The position numbers and the translations under genes are program-made. The notes under the pieces were generated by a model that was not told the origin of the DNA, did not search any database, and saw only the letters and a list, made by a program, of their open reading frames with translations. From the NCBI GenBank assembly GCA_964200075.2, contig CAXNAA020000420.1, positions 1 to 21,468 of the forward strand: a stretch of 21,468 nt of DNA, read 5' to 3'. Origin of the DNA: Sphacelaria rigidula (taxonomy: Eukaryota; Phaeophyceae; Sphacelariales). Shown one piece after another: positions 1 to 9,651 of this stretch; the first letter of the stretch is position 1; each line of letters opens with the position of its first letter.

Positions 1-767
1 CTATCTTCTTGCCTCGTGCTGTACTGGTTACTTCCCTCCAGGGAGGCCATTGTTTCACCGTATAAGGTTCAAGGACGGCTTGCATAACACAAGGTCTTAC
101 TCACATCGGGATGTCCCGTACATGACCTTTTTCACTCCGTGTACGATTCACCATGGGCCGTTACTCCACTGATACTCCCGAGTAGACCTTCACTGCCGAA
201 AGCTTGGCCAACGATCCCCCCACACTTTGCCCCAGCTTGTAAAATCTCCTGAAGTCTTCGTGACGCTACTCCTCCTCGTAGGTCATGTGGTCGGTCATGT
301 TGAAATATATATGGCTATCGTGGCTTGTGTACAAAATACACAGTGGTCAACTGTCAACGTGATCGGTACGGTTGGTCCAACGGGTGAAACCAGCTCTGTC
401 AACAAAGCTCACAGAGGCTGCACAGTGTTGATTAGACACTTGTTTGTGCAATTGAAAGAAACTATGTTTTAAACTTGGCGCTTTTCTCGGCCGAACTTAA
501 ATCGAACACAATCCGTATCTACTCTGTGGAAAACTGATTACAACCTGATGGGCTTACTCGAGGTGGGGCGCGTTGGAGAGTAAAAGCGTAGTGCTATGTC
601 AATATCTCTTCGATACTATAGAACTGTTTATCCAAACTGCTGATACCTTAGACTCTTCTTACTCAATTTTTCACTATTCTGACAATATGCTGACTTTCTG
701 GATATACGAGCTATACAGTGCATGCCTATTCATTATTCTACGATGACTATTTCACTTCTTCGGTTAC

Positions 768-798
<31 letters not shown>

Positions 799-1272
799 TC
801 GCACTTTAACTGATTCCCCAGGGGTCCAGCCGTGGTATTAAGATAGACGTACCCAAGAAAAACGAAACTGAAACACGCTTTGAAGAAAAGAAGAAACAGG
901 AGGGGAAAAGTCGAACATAACGATCTAGCAGACTAAGTCGTAACAAAAAAGTAATGAAAACGTCAACACAAGCAGAGCACATAAAGAAGTTACTACTACG
1001 ATCTTCGTTATAACGATGAATCGTAACTGGTTGTACGGTTGATCTCGAGTATGCATATTCGGAGCTTATTCGGATCTGTTATTCCTTCAAGTCCAACAGG
1101 TCATCGGTAAGGTGTTTCTTTCATGAGTGCAGTAGGTCTTGATGTTCATGTCATGCATTATCCACCCCTTTCCTCTATTAGGCGCCTTTTGCATCTGATG
1201 TCGGAAATTTCTGGGAATGGCTGACCAGACTTTCACTGGCCTATGGAAATGGGTAAGGTTTTACGGGTGTCT
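1..1272. other. Unassigned 5' flank, no gene supported
   Basis: I see no credible coding region here. The one open stretch of about 80 codons at 227-472 begins at TTG rather than ATG and shows no recognisable domain. The sequence is mixed in composition, with a purine-rich patch around 845-1000 and a short tetranucleotide microsatellite near 768-796. It is the left flank of the copia insertion. The segment just before the LTR is not shared with the sequence before the 3' LTR, which helps set the LTR boundary. Confidence 0.6.
768..796. repeat. (GATT)n microsatellite
   Basis: About seven tandem copies of the tetramer TTGA/GATT are read directly from the sequence. It is a simple repeat with no visible link to a gene. 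Confidence 0.9.
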
Positions 1273-1277
1273 CACTA

Positions 1278-1812
1278 TCTTAATCGTGTGATTTCCCTCA
1301 TGGTAAATGTAAGATCCAGGGTACTATAACGAGACTATCAGAGGAAAATGTGGCGGATTAACCGATGGGAAATGGTACTGGTGATTTCCAGAAATGATAC
1401 TGTAGAATGACGGTTCGGATCGATTCTCGGAATGTTCTTGAAAGTGTTCGTTGTTCTCACTTTTGTTCTCGAATGATCCGGAAACGACGGGGAGTTATCT
1501 TGTGGTATACGGTATGTTTCTACGGGATGAAACAGGAGATATTTGCCGTAGGTCGAGAAGGATTCTCGACGAAGATGTGCCTCCGCATCTCTCACCCCAC
1601 CGTGTTCAGTGTGTGCGTCTGTGTGTATGTATGCGCGTGTGTGTGCTTTCCTACCCATGAGCGGTCTGATTTGAATGAGACGATAAAAGAGAACTATACA
1701 CGTCTGCTTCTGGAACTTCATCTTCGACAGCGGATGCTATGCGAGATTGCCTTCTAGGTTTTTGGTTGAGCATTGGGTGCTCAAGCCATATATCTCTAGA
1801 CTCGACCGAGCA
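1278..1812 (+). repeat. 5' LTR of the copia element
   Basis: This aligns end to end with 7122-7639 at about 94% identity by hand count, with roughly 30 substitutions in about 515 aligned bases. The length difference (535 versus 518 bp) comes mainly from an interrupted TG microsatellite near 1609-1650. The canonical TG start has decayed to TC at 1278-1279, and the end reads AGCA. A cryptic 116-codon open frame and its antisense shadow lie inside the LTR. They are not considered genes, because the same DNA is non-coding LTR and the TG repeat supplies part of the frame. Confidence 0.93.
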
Positions 1813-1869
1813 CGCTAGCGCATTCCTTGGAACAAAGAGTAGGGTAATTACCTTAGATAACGCTTTATC
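1813..1869 (+). other. Copia leader between 5' LTR and gag
   Basis: A primer-binding site should follow the LTR. I do not recognise a standard tRNA 3'-end complement immediately after 1812. A TGG-led stretch starts at 1828 but is 16 bases away from the LTR and matches no tRNA I can name. The element may use an internal tRNA fragment as primer, as some copia elements do, or the site may have decayed. Confidence 0.4.
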
Positions 1870-2200
1870 ATGAGCGGTACAGGAGAAGAGCGGAGTGTGG
1901 TGGACGAGCTGGAGGCTCCACCTCAGGCGTTGGTCGTAACACCAGAGGACTACCACAGCTTTCGAGAATGGAAAGCGTATCGAGCTAGGGGGTTTTCTAC
2001 AGCTGGGGGCACAGAACCGCCCCAGCTGGAAGTCCAGGAAAGAGCAGCCCCGAGAGAGTTTAGAGCTGACACAACACTCACCGGGTCGGCCGGTCTGGGA
2101 TTGGGTCGACTAGGGGCGGGGGCGGGAGCACCGCCCAGGGGCCCAACAGGTACGCATGCCCCTGACACATCGTTAGGAATGATGTTTGGTCTTTGGTTTC
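1870..2200 (+). pseudogene. gag: Copia Gag, N-terminal part (interrupted)
   Basis: The ATG at 1870, 57 bases after the LTR, opens a frame starting MSGTGEERSVVDELEAPP. It runs about 110 codons through an acidic then glycine/proline-rich stretch before meeting the inserted TIR element. The open frame formally continues to 2232, but the last codons belong to the insertion. Gag resumes in the same frame (frame 1) after about 2531. I see no conserved domain in this part, which is common for copia Gag N-termini. The assignment rests on its position and on frame agreement with the downstream zinc-knuckle part. Confidence 0.75.
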
Positions 2201-2530
2201 CCAGTACAGGGGATATAACAAGGTTTTCGTGAGATTGAGAGTAGAGGATACAATTGAGAGTGAAAAGCGGTCAATTCGTGACTGACCCGTTTCAGTTCCG
2301 AAATGCCCCTCCACGAGATCCAATACCTTTTCTGTAGTAGCTTGCCGCTGAGACCCTTGATATCCCTGAGAAAGATATCGACGTGTAGCTGTAAGCACAC
2401 GCCAGTGGTGGAGGGGAAAAAAACACACACACACGGAATGAAAAAGTGGCGAAGTCGAAGCAAATGAAAGAAGCCACTCTCAATCAGCGCTCTACTCTCA
2501 ATCTCACAAAAACATTGTTGTATGCGGATG
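2201..2530 (-). mobile_element. Non-autonomous TIR (MITE-like) element, copy 1, inserted in gag
   Basis: The left arm at about 2211-2265 and the right arm at about 2475-2525 are inverted repeats of each other over about 50 bases. They share the core GTGAGATTGAGAGTAGAG and then ATTGAGAGTG. The interior, read on the minus strand, is collinear with the second copy at 9652-9970. It includes a TTTTTTTCCCC tract, TGTGCTTACAGCTACA and TCTCGTGGAGG. The exact ends are uncertain: the inverted similarity fades outside 2211/2525, but CCAGTA at 2201 resembles CCAATA at the start of copy 2. No clean target duplication could be fixed. No transposase is present. The insertion explains why copia gag is split. 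Confidence 0.8.
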
Positions 2531-3921
2531 TCAAGAGCCGTTTGCAAAACCGAGGAAGTACACAATCAGCGTCGTTACTGATGAGTGTGGATTCTAGGAC
2601 ATTGAAAGCAAAGGATGTCACAAAGTTTACAAGTAAAACAAGTCATAGATGGACGACTTTTAAGCGTGGTGTAGAGCGATATGCGTTCATCTGGGGTTTC
2701 GGGGATGGCTTGTTTCGCGACTCACCGCTTTGTGTTGATCCTCTACATGAACCGCAGCTGTTAGGGTTGGGTGTCAGTGAGGATGATATCAAGCGAGCTC
2801 GCTTTGCGTATATATTGCTTCTGAATACTGTCAAGGATCCAGTCGCGAGGCATATCCTTGTGGATTCGCGATCACCGTCCATAGCATGGCGTGCATTGGA
2901 CGAAGAGTTCTCTCCCAAAACCGCGGGAGCTAGAATGGACGTCTTAGACGAGTTGAACAATCTGAAGTACACAAAAGGGCAGGATACAGATGAGTTCTGG
3001 ATCCAACTACAGCCAGTGCACTCATGTTCTGTAACGTTGGGATTGAAGATTCTCCTTAATATGATCGTGGATAAATTCCTAAATTCCCTCCTCGCTGAGT
3101 ACACCACGATTCGAGACCAGTTGCGTTTCGAACCATCACTGTTGACTGACAAGACCCAAGCCCTTGTAAAGGATAAATTTCTGTATCTGAAGAAAACCGG
3201 TTCTTCCCGTGGTAGTTATCACAACCGTGCCTTGTATGCAGGCAGTAAGGGTTCCGGCTACAGGAGTAAGAAAAAAGGGGGCGGAAAGTCGCGAAAATCC
3301 GCGGCTGGATCAAGGGATGGGAATGCACAATCAGATGGAAAAGCAGGGGGTGACGGTAGTTCTGCGGGTAAGAAGAAAGCCGTAGATAAGAAAAACCTCA
3401 CCTGTTACGAGTGTGGCAAAACTGGCCATTTCAAGTTTGAGTGCCCAGAACGTGTTTGCGAGGTGTGCGGAGGGAAAGGACATTCAAAAGAGCTCCACAA
3501 AATGGTCGCAATGTGCACGTCTGACTCTTTTAAGGACTCAGTAGACTTTGGTTTCATAGCAGTCGGGACTGACGACTACGCGTCTGCAGCAGATGGTACA
3601 CGAGGGGACTGCCCAGTTCTTGACGACGGGGGGAAGGAGGTCTGGATCGCAGACAGTGCTGCAACATGTCATATGACCCCTTCGCGTGACTGCATGTATG
3701 ACTATGAGCCTTGCTCTGGTCGTTCGGTAACGGTGGCTAACAGTCAAAAGGCGCCGATTTTGGGCTGTGGAAAAATCTTGTTGTCGACAGGTAGTGGCGA
3801 AGACAAGTTAACAGTCAGTATCAAGCGCGTGGTACACGTGCCTGATTTGGATGTAAACCTTTTCTCCCTGCAAAGTGTAGTGGTTAAGCATGGTTCGCCG
3901 ATTAGTCTGACGAGAGAGTAG
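2531..3921 (+). pseudogene. gag-pro: Copia Gag C-terminal part plus protease
   Basis: After the inserted element the frame continues with a Gag capsid-like region (about 2640-3190, with WTTFKRGVERYAF and a DELNNLKYTKGQDTDEFW block typical of UBN2-type retrotransposon Gag). A lysine/glycine-rich basic linker follows, then a CCHC zinc knuckle CYECGKTGHFKFEC near 3401-3442 and a second, incomplete knuckle CEVCGGKGH. The aspartic protease follows, with the catalytic motif ADSAATCH near 3649-3670 and the later block VVHVPDLDVNLFSLQSV that normally ends copia proteases. A TAG at 3919-3921 closes the frame. The open frame upstream to 2446 starts at GTG inside the TIR element and is not a true start. 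The protease catalytic residues look intact; the polyprotein does not. Confidence 0.9.
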
Positions 3922-5097
3922 GGGGTGACACTGGTGGGCAAGTTCCACGAATGCAAAGGCTGCTCAATGGCGAAGGGGTTGCGGAAACCCATCCCTACGT
4001 CCACCACTATGCGTGCAGCTAAGCCTTTTGAGCGTGTGTTCATGGATGCGTCTGGCCCGAAATTGGTCGAGAGTGCAGGTGGAATGAAGTACTCTTTTCT
4101 TATCCGCGATGATTTCACTCGGAAAATCTGGATGTATTTCGGGAAACATAAGTCTGGCACCACGAGGGCGTTTAAGAAATACCTGGCTGATGTAGGAGCA
4201 CAGTGCATTCCCTCAGCTGTAGAGACCGTAAGATCTGACGGTGGTGGAGAGTTCTCAGGTTCTGTCAGTGATCTGTGTCGTGAGCGTGGCATAAGGCAAG
4301 AATACACCCCAGCAGACAGTCCCGAGTACAATGGTGTTGCCGAACGGGCAATCGCGATGGTTGAGAAAGCCGCTATGACAGCTAGGATTCAGGCAAAGGT
4401 ACTGTATGGCGTGGATGTTCCGGCAAGGATGTGGGCTGAGTCGTACCGTTGGGCAGCAGATGCGTTGAAACGTTTTGCTACCACTGCTAACCCTGGGAAG
4501 AAGTCCCCAGATGAGGTGTTTTACGGTGAAGTACCTGAAGTCAAGCTTCTCCCTTTCTTTAAGCCAGGATACTGAAGGTATGAGAGGACGTCGAAGTGTA
4601 TGTCGAAAGTACAGGAGTGTTTTTACTCAGGGCCTGGCTACAACTACCGCCGTGATACCATGAGAATGCAGACGAAAGGCAGATATGCAATCACTACTCG
4701 CGATGTTACTTGGCAGCGCTCATCTCCCCCAAAATCGCAGCAAGCGGTTCCGTTTTCTGTGTCGGGAGAGGAAAACTCACAGGATGTGGAGAGCGGGGAG
4801 GACGGTGTCGAGAGCTCCGATTCTGACTCTGACGAGTCTGATCTCGGCACTGGTGGGGGGATTCCCTGTGGTGCTTTGTCAGAGGAACTTGATGGGATGG
4901 TGGAACCTGAGGAGAAGCGAGGCGGCAACAACGACGAAGAGTCTGGCCTGCAGCCGTCTGCTTCGCTTTTATCCTCTGATGATGATCTTTCGGAGACATC
5001 GTCTGTAGGCGGCGGCGGGGATGCCGCGAATCAACCTGACTCGGTTGAGCCGACACTTGGCCGGACAAGGCAACAGACACGAGCCTTGCTGCAGTAG
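3922..5097 (+). pseudogene. int: Copia integrase (DDE core and acidic C-terminal region)
   Basis: The frame is the same as gag-pro beyond TAG 3919. It shows HECKGCSMAKG, the CxxC half of the HHCC zinc finger. The upstream histidine half is missing, because protease and CxxC are separated by only about 35 codons including the stop. The DDE core has FMDASGP, VRSDGGGEF and SPEYNGVAERAI, so the catalytic triad is present. After FFKPGY a TGA at 4573-4575 interrupts the frame. The same frame continues with CFYSGPGYNYRRDT and ITTRDVTW, matching the copia integrase C-terminal subdomain. A long Ser/Asp/Glu-rich linker (about 4760-5030) follows and ends in TAG at 5095. The integrase-linker order before RT identifies copia. 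Confidence 0.9.
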
Positions 5098-5935
5098 CGT
5101 CAGGAGCACCGGCTTCAACAGCAAGTTCCAGACCTACGGGAGCATGAGGGTGTTCATAATGCGTTGTGGACAGCCACGGGGGATTTGTGGGCTACGGAAT
5201 AGACCCTAGCGTAGCTGGCAAGCACGGAGGACCCAATACACTCAGGGGAGTCTGGGTTGGAGTTGATCCCATACGTGACTCTTGAAGAGATTGAGTCAGC
5301 TCCCAAGTCTGTGAAGGATGTGTACAGTTCTAAGTACAAGAGTGTGTGGTTGGACGCGATGAAGAAGGAAGTAGAGGGGCCAGAACGCAATTACACGTTG
5401 AGCATAATTGATCAACTCCCGTTTGGAGAGAATGCAGTCGATTCGAAGTGGGTTTTTCGGTGTAAAATCGATTAACATGGTTACGTGATGAAGGCTAAGG
5501 CTCGACTGCTTTTTAGGGGTGATCAGCAGGAAGTTGGCGACATTCCGACGTTCTCACCAACCCCACCCACTACGANNNNNNNNNGGAAATATGATTTTTC
5601 ATTTTTATGTTGAGCAAGCATTCGTTCAGTCGGAACTAGAGGATGACGTGTACATGAGGCTACCGCCAAGTTTGGGGGAACGATCTGGCACTGTCGTGCA
5701 TTTGCACGAGACGCTTTATGGCTTGAAGCAAGCTGCTAGAGAGAGGTACGGGAAACTGGGAAGAACTCTGTATGATCTGGGTTTCGAACAGAGTTTGATA
5801 GATCCGTGTGTGTTCAGGCTAATGGACGGCGAGGAGGTCAAAGTTCTGATTGTGGCTCACGTCGATGACATGTTTGTTGTGGGTGCTGAGTCTGCGTGCA
5901 AGAAGTTGGCAGAGGATCTCAACGCACGTTTTTAA
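5098..5935 (+). pseudogene. RT: Copia reverse transcriptase, mutated and partly deleted
   Basis: Similarity resumes in frame 1 at about 5257 with PYVTLEEIESAP, WLDAMKKEVEG and VDSKWVFRCKID, the copia RT N-terminus. TAA at 5473 breaks it, and the same frame continues with KARLLFRGDQQ and FSPTPPT up to the 9-N gap at 5576-5584. About 20-50 residues expected there are absent, and reading resumes in frame 2 with FHFYVEQAFVQSEL. The first catalytic aspartate is replaced by tyrosine (TAT at 5606-5608). LHETLYGLKQA and the HVDDM box (VDD codons at 5861-5869) follow. A one-base loss in a T run near 5931 ends this frame, and the protein similarity continues in frame 1. The enzyme is certainly dead. 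Confidence 0.9.
5576..5584. other. Assembly gap (9 N)
   Basis: Nine undetermined bases are present in the RT region. The gap coincides with a change of reading frame and with missing RT residues, so part of the apparent deletion could be an assembly artefact. Confidence 1.
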
Positions 5936-6800
5936 CGAAAAATCTTGGTGAGCTGGTCTGGTACGTAGGATGTGAGTACAAACACGATCTCGAGAAAGGG
6001 ACCCTCAAATTGTCTCAGACTGCGTATACTCGGTGGATTCTTGAACGATTTTCGATCAAAAGGACCGCTGTAACCCCTGCGTTTGTTTCTTCTGACTTCA
6101 AGGTGGATGAGGGAGAGGATTTCGAGAGGAGGTGCCGTGAGGCGGTGGCATCTGTGATGTGGCTCTCCATCAACACCCGCCCGGACATCGCTGACGCCGT
6201 GAAAGCTGCATCCCGCCATAACGAAAACCCGACGCCAGAGGACTGGCGCAAAGTGTTGCGGATTTTCGAGTACCTCAAGACAACAGTAGACTTGGGAATC
6301 ACGTATGCTAGGGGTTCGAGTGACGAGTTGGTGGCGTATGCGGATGCAGACTATGCGAAATTCGATGATCAGCGGTCAGTGTCGGGAGGGGCGATATTTT
6401 TCTGCGGGGCTGTTGTAGGATCTTCCTCTCGCACTCAAAAAAATGCAACTCTCTCTTCTACTCAGGCTGAATACGTAGCGATGGGAGACGTAGTGAAGGA
6501 GGGTCTGTTCGTGAAGGCGGTGTTGAAATTTATGCAGCCGCAAAAGAATGAATTTTGCATGCCACTGACGGTGTATGAGGATAACCAGGGGGCGATTCAA
6601 CTCGCGAAAAATCCGCGAAGCTCCCACAACAGCAAGCGCATTGATGTGCGTCATCATTTTCTGAGGAAATTGTGTCTGAAGAAACCATTCAAGTGGAGTA
6701 TGTCAAGTCTCCTCAGCAGCACGCAGACGTTTTGACAAAACCTCTGCCTGTTGGTGGTGGCTTCAGGTACCACAGGAATGTTCTGATGGATATCAAGTGA
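5896..6800 (+). pseudogene. RT-RH: Copia RT C-terminus and RNase H
   Basis: After the frameshift the frame-1 reading carries the RT connection (LGELVWYVGCEY, VASVMWLSINTRPDIADAV). It then carries the copia RNase H with YADADYAKFDD (near 6336-6368), STQAEYVAM and VYEDNQGAIQLAKN, so the acidic active-site residues are present. KRIDVRHHFLRK follows. At about 6670 a single-base deletion shifts the family-like sequence into frame 3. The conserved tail QQHADVLTKPLP is read there and ends at TGA 6798-6800. The open frame itself runs out of frame to 6735. This is the best preserved part of the copy. Confidence 0.92.
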
Positions 6801-7110
6801 CTTTGACAATCTTGAAAGTTGAAGTGAGACCGGTTTATAGTCTTGAACCTTGTATTTTCTATGTCAAGCTATGGACGTTTGGAGTGAGGTGCGGCCGCGA
6901 GGTTGTAGCTGAGTGTGTCTCATTAGGAGCAAAGCGCATTTTCACGAGACTCGTGTCATAGCCAAGGCCAAACTATATTTCTGCCATGGCTTGGGTGTGA
7001 TTTGTGTTTCTTCGGGGGCAGGAAACGAGTTTTGGTCGAAGTGGTCTGAAGTTTTTTTCCCGTGTGTTGATTCGAATTTTCGACATGCGACTGATTCCCC
7101 AGTGTGCAAA
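6801..7110 (+). other. Copia 3' untranslated region
   Basis: This non-coding stretch lies between the pol stop and the polypurine tract. An open frame across 6913-7173 has no domain and runs into the LTR, so I do not call it a gene. Confidence 0.7.
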
Positions 7111-7121
7111 ATCAGGGAGGG
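7111..7121 (+). other. Polypurine tract
   Basis: ATCAGGGAGGG lies immediately before the TG of the 3' LTR, the expected position of the plus-strand primer in LTR retrotransposons. Confidence 0.8.
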
Positions 7122-7639
7122 TGTTAATCGTGTGATTTCACTCATGGTAAATGTAAGATCCAGGATACTATAACGAGACTATCGGAGGAAAATGTGGCGA
7201 ATTAACCGATGGGAAGTGGTACTGGTGATTTTTAGAAATGGTACTGTAGAATGACGGTTCGGATCGATTCTCGGAATGTTCTTGAAAGTGTTCGTTGTTC
7301 TCACTTTTGTTCTCGAATGATCCGGAAACGACGGGGAGTTATCTTGTGGTATACGATATGTTTAAACGGGATGAAACAGGATATACTTGCTGTAGGTCGG
7401 GAAGGATTCTCGACGAAGATGTGCCTCCGCATCTCTCGCCCCACCGTGTTCAGTGTGTGTGTGTGTGTGTGTGCTTTCCTACCCCATGAGCGGTCTGATT
7501 TGAATGAGATGATAAGACAACTATACACTTCTGCTTCTGGAACTTCATCTTCGACAGCGGACGCTACGCGAGATTGCCTTCTACGTTTTTGGTTGAGAAT
7601 TGGGTGCTCAAGCCGTATTAATCTGGACTCTACCGAACA
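7122..7639 (+). repeat. 3' LTR of the copia element
   Basis: It begins TGTTAATCG and ends CCGAACA, giving the inverted ends TGTT/AACA. It matches the 5' LTR along its whole length. It carries a pure TG run near 7453-7473, where the 5' copy has a longer, interrupted one. CACCA follows at 7640-7644 as the target duplication. Confidence 0.93.
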
Positions 7640-7644
7640 CACCA

Positions 7645-7869
7645 CGAGACCCCAATCTCCATGTGAATTCGACCTGGAGGGGTGATGACCCTGCCTTATC
7701 CGTACTCGTTCAATCTTCTGGACTTTCGATTGGATGTAAGGTGGTCAACCTTCACGCTTTTACTTACATGTCTAGGTTTTGGCTTTATTCTTGTCTTGCG
7801 TTTGTTATGATACTGAAGGGGAGAATCTCGGTTGTTTTCCGTCTTGATATGGGAAAGTAGATCTGTCTT
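7645..7869. other. Short unassigned spacer
   Basis: This lies between the 3' LTR and the satellite. No domain-bearing frame or repeat was recognised. Confidence 0.5.
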
Positions 7870-9200
7870 TTCTCACTATTCCACATTCATATACATGCTG
7901 TGTTATGGTACGGTAGAGGAAACGGAGGGTTAGCTTCTCAATTTAATATCGATGTCCGGGTTGTATTATGGTACGTGAGAGAAAAAATAGGGGTTATCGT
8001 CTTCATTTCATGTCTATGTCTGGGCTGTGTGATGTTATCTTGAAGAAAAAAAGGAGAAAAAAAGGGGTTATCTTCTCTATTTCATGTCCATGACCGGGCT
8101 GTGTTATGGTAGGCTAAAGAGAAGGAGGGGTAGCCTTCCTGTTCCACGTCTATGCCCGGGCTGCGTTATGGTAGGTTGAAGAAAAAAGAGGACCAGCTTC
8201 TCTATTCCATGTTTACGTCCGGGCTGTGTCAGGGTCGGTTAAAAGAAAACGATGCTTAGCTTCTCTACTACATGTCTATGTCCGGGCTGCGTTATGGTAG
8301 GTTGAAGAAAAAGGATGGTTAGCTTCTCTACTCCATGTCTTTGTCCGGGCTGTGTTATGGCATGTTAGAGGTAAAGGAGTTTCATGTCTATGCCCTGGCT
8401 GTGTTACGGTAGGTGATACAAAAGGAGGGTTGTCTTCTTTGCGCCATGTCTATGTCCGGGCTGTGTGATATTATCTTGAAGAAAAATGAGTTTCATGTCC
8501 ATGTCCGGGCTGTATTATGATACGTGAAGTAAAATGAGGGTTAGCTTCTTCATTTCACGTCTATGTCCGGGCTGTGTGATGTTATTTTGAAGTAGAGAAA
8601 GGGGAGGGGCGTATCTTCTCTATTTCATGTTTATGACCGGGCTGTGTTATGGTAGGCTAAAGAAAGGGAGGGTTAGCCTTCTTGTTCCATGTCTATGTCC
8701 GGGCTGCGTTATGATAGGTTGGAGAAAAAGTAGGGTAACCTTATCTATTTCATGTCTATGTCCGGACTGTGTTATGGTAGCTTCATTCAAGGAAAAGGAG
8801 GGTTAGCTTCTTTGTTTCATGTATATGACCGGGTTGTGTTATGGTAGTAGGTGAAAGGAAGAGGAGGGTTAGCTTCTTTGTTCCATGTCTATGTCCGGGC
8901 TGTGTTATGGCATGTTAGAGGCAAAGGAGTTTCATGTCTATGTCCTGGCTGTGTTAGGGTAGGTGGTATAAAGGAGGGTTGGCTTCTTTATTTCATGTCT
9001 ATGTCCGGGCTCTGTCATGGCAAATTAAGGGAAAACGAGTTCCATGTCTATGTCCGGGCTGTATTATGGTACGTGAAGTAAAAGGAGGGTTAGCTTCTTT
9101 ATTCCATGTCTATGCCCGGGCTGTGTTGTGGTAGGCTTAAGAAAAGGAGGGTTAGCTTCCCTGTTTCATGTTTATGTCCGGACTGTGATATGGTATCGGA
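7870..9200. repeat. Two-tier satellite: 62/48-bp subunits in a 548-bp higher-order repeat
   Basis: The subunit core is CATGTCTATGTCCGGGCTG followed by TGTTATGGTAGG, an A/G-rich run and GTTAGCTTCTTTATTC. Subunit starts seen at 8009, 8083, 8145, 8208, 8271, 8334, 8383, 8445 and 8494 recur as 8557, 8626, 8688, 8751, 8818, 8884, 8933, 8994 and 9043. Marker variants keep their order: the TGATGTTAT variant occurs at 8009 and 8557, and the short 48-bp subunits at 8334/8884 and 8445/8994. 8009, 8557 and 9105 are exactly 548 bp apart. This is a nine-subunit higher-order unit with a little over two copies. Open frames inside it are by-products of the repeat. Confidence 0.92.
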
Positions 9201-9651
9201 GAAAAAAACGGATAAGGGAGAAACGTAGAGAAGAAGAAATACGAATAAAATTACCAAGAAGAAAGGAAAAAAAACATAATGGCTATGGAAAAAGAAGTAG
9301 CCAGCAGGTTCCGGTTTGATTGTTGTCGAGAGAGGGAAGTGAATATGTTCGGGTCATTTTGTGGGTGGCCCTGGTCTTGGGGATGTATCCTTTGTTTGCC
9401 AACATTGCACAGCAGTAGTTGTCCTATTGAAGCTGGTTTTCTCGTCTTCGAGTCGTGTTTATTTTTGTATTGCTCAGGTTGCTTCTTGTCTCTCTGTGTA
9501 GACAGCAAATCGTCGAATTGTGGTTGGATGGCACCGCATTCCATCGTGTAAAGGGCTCTCGAGCCCACGGTCTCGTGCCCACGTAGCTAGCCCGTGAACG
9601 TCGATCTGTCCCCTCTGTTGTGTCGGGGGGTCACAGAAGCCCCCAGCGGAT
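9201..9651. other. Unassigned spacer with purine-rich tract
   Basis: A strongly purine-rich stretch lies at about 9195-9275. Open frames of about 90-105 codons lie on both strands at 9251-9568. They overlap each other, have no recognisable domain, and one is probably a shadow of the other. I do not support a gene here. Confidence 0.5.

Larger units (their letters stand above)
1278..7639 (+). mobile_element. Degenerate full-length Ty1/copia LTR retrotransposon
   Basis: The element has two direct LTRs (1278-1812 and 7122-7639) bracketing gag, protease, integrase, reverse transcriptase and RNase H in that order. Integrase before RT is diagnostic of Ty1/copia (Pseudoviridae-type) elements. Flanking 5-mers CACTA (1273-1277) and CACCA (7640-7644) look like a target-site duplication with one later mutation. 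The 3' LTR begins TGTT and ends AACA, a proper terminal inverted repeat. The coding frame stays in frame 1 from 1870 to 5575 but is broken by nonsense codons (TAG 3919, TGA 4573, TAG 5095, TAG near 5203, TAA 5473). Later breaks are a deletion plus a 9-N gap near 5576 and single-base frameshifts near 5931 and 6670. A separate TIR element is inserted in gag. The copy cannot be autonomous. Lineage naming beyond copia is not attempted. Confidence 0.95.

Noticed and set aside
227-472. 81-codon gene in the left flank
   Set aside because: It begins at TTG, has no domain, and lies in a eukaryotic context where an ATG start is expected.
1338-1757. Genes inside the 5' LTR on both strands
   Set aside because: The DNA is a direct LTR repeat. 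The frames include the TG microsatellite and are not kept in the 3' LTR copy.
1828-1845. Primer-binding site starting TGG
   Set aside because: It lies 16 bases after the LTR end, and the sequence matches no tRNA 3' end I can identify.
2211-2529. GGAT target-site duplication of the TIR element in gag
   Set aside because: GGAT occurs at both edges (2211-2214 and 2526-2529), but placing the ends there does not make the terminal repeats pair cleanly, so chance is likely.
2446-2530. True start of the 491-codon gag frame at 2446
   Set aside because: The first codon is GTG and lies inside the inserted TIR element. The real gag start is the ATG at 1870.
8851-9319. Protein with repeated FHVYVRAVLW words
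   Set aside because: It is a by-product of the 62/48-bp satellite read in one frame.
9251-9568. Overlapping genes on both strands
   Set aside because: Neither frame has a recognisable domain, and they overlap almost completely. One is likely the shadow of the other and both may be chance.
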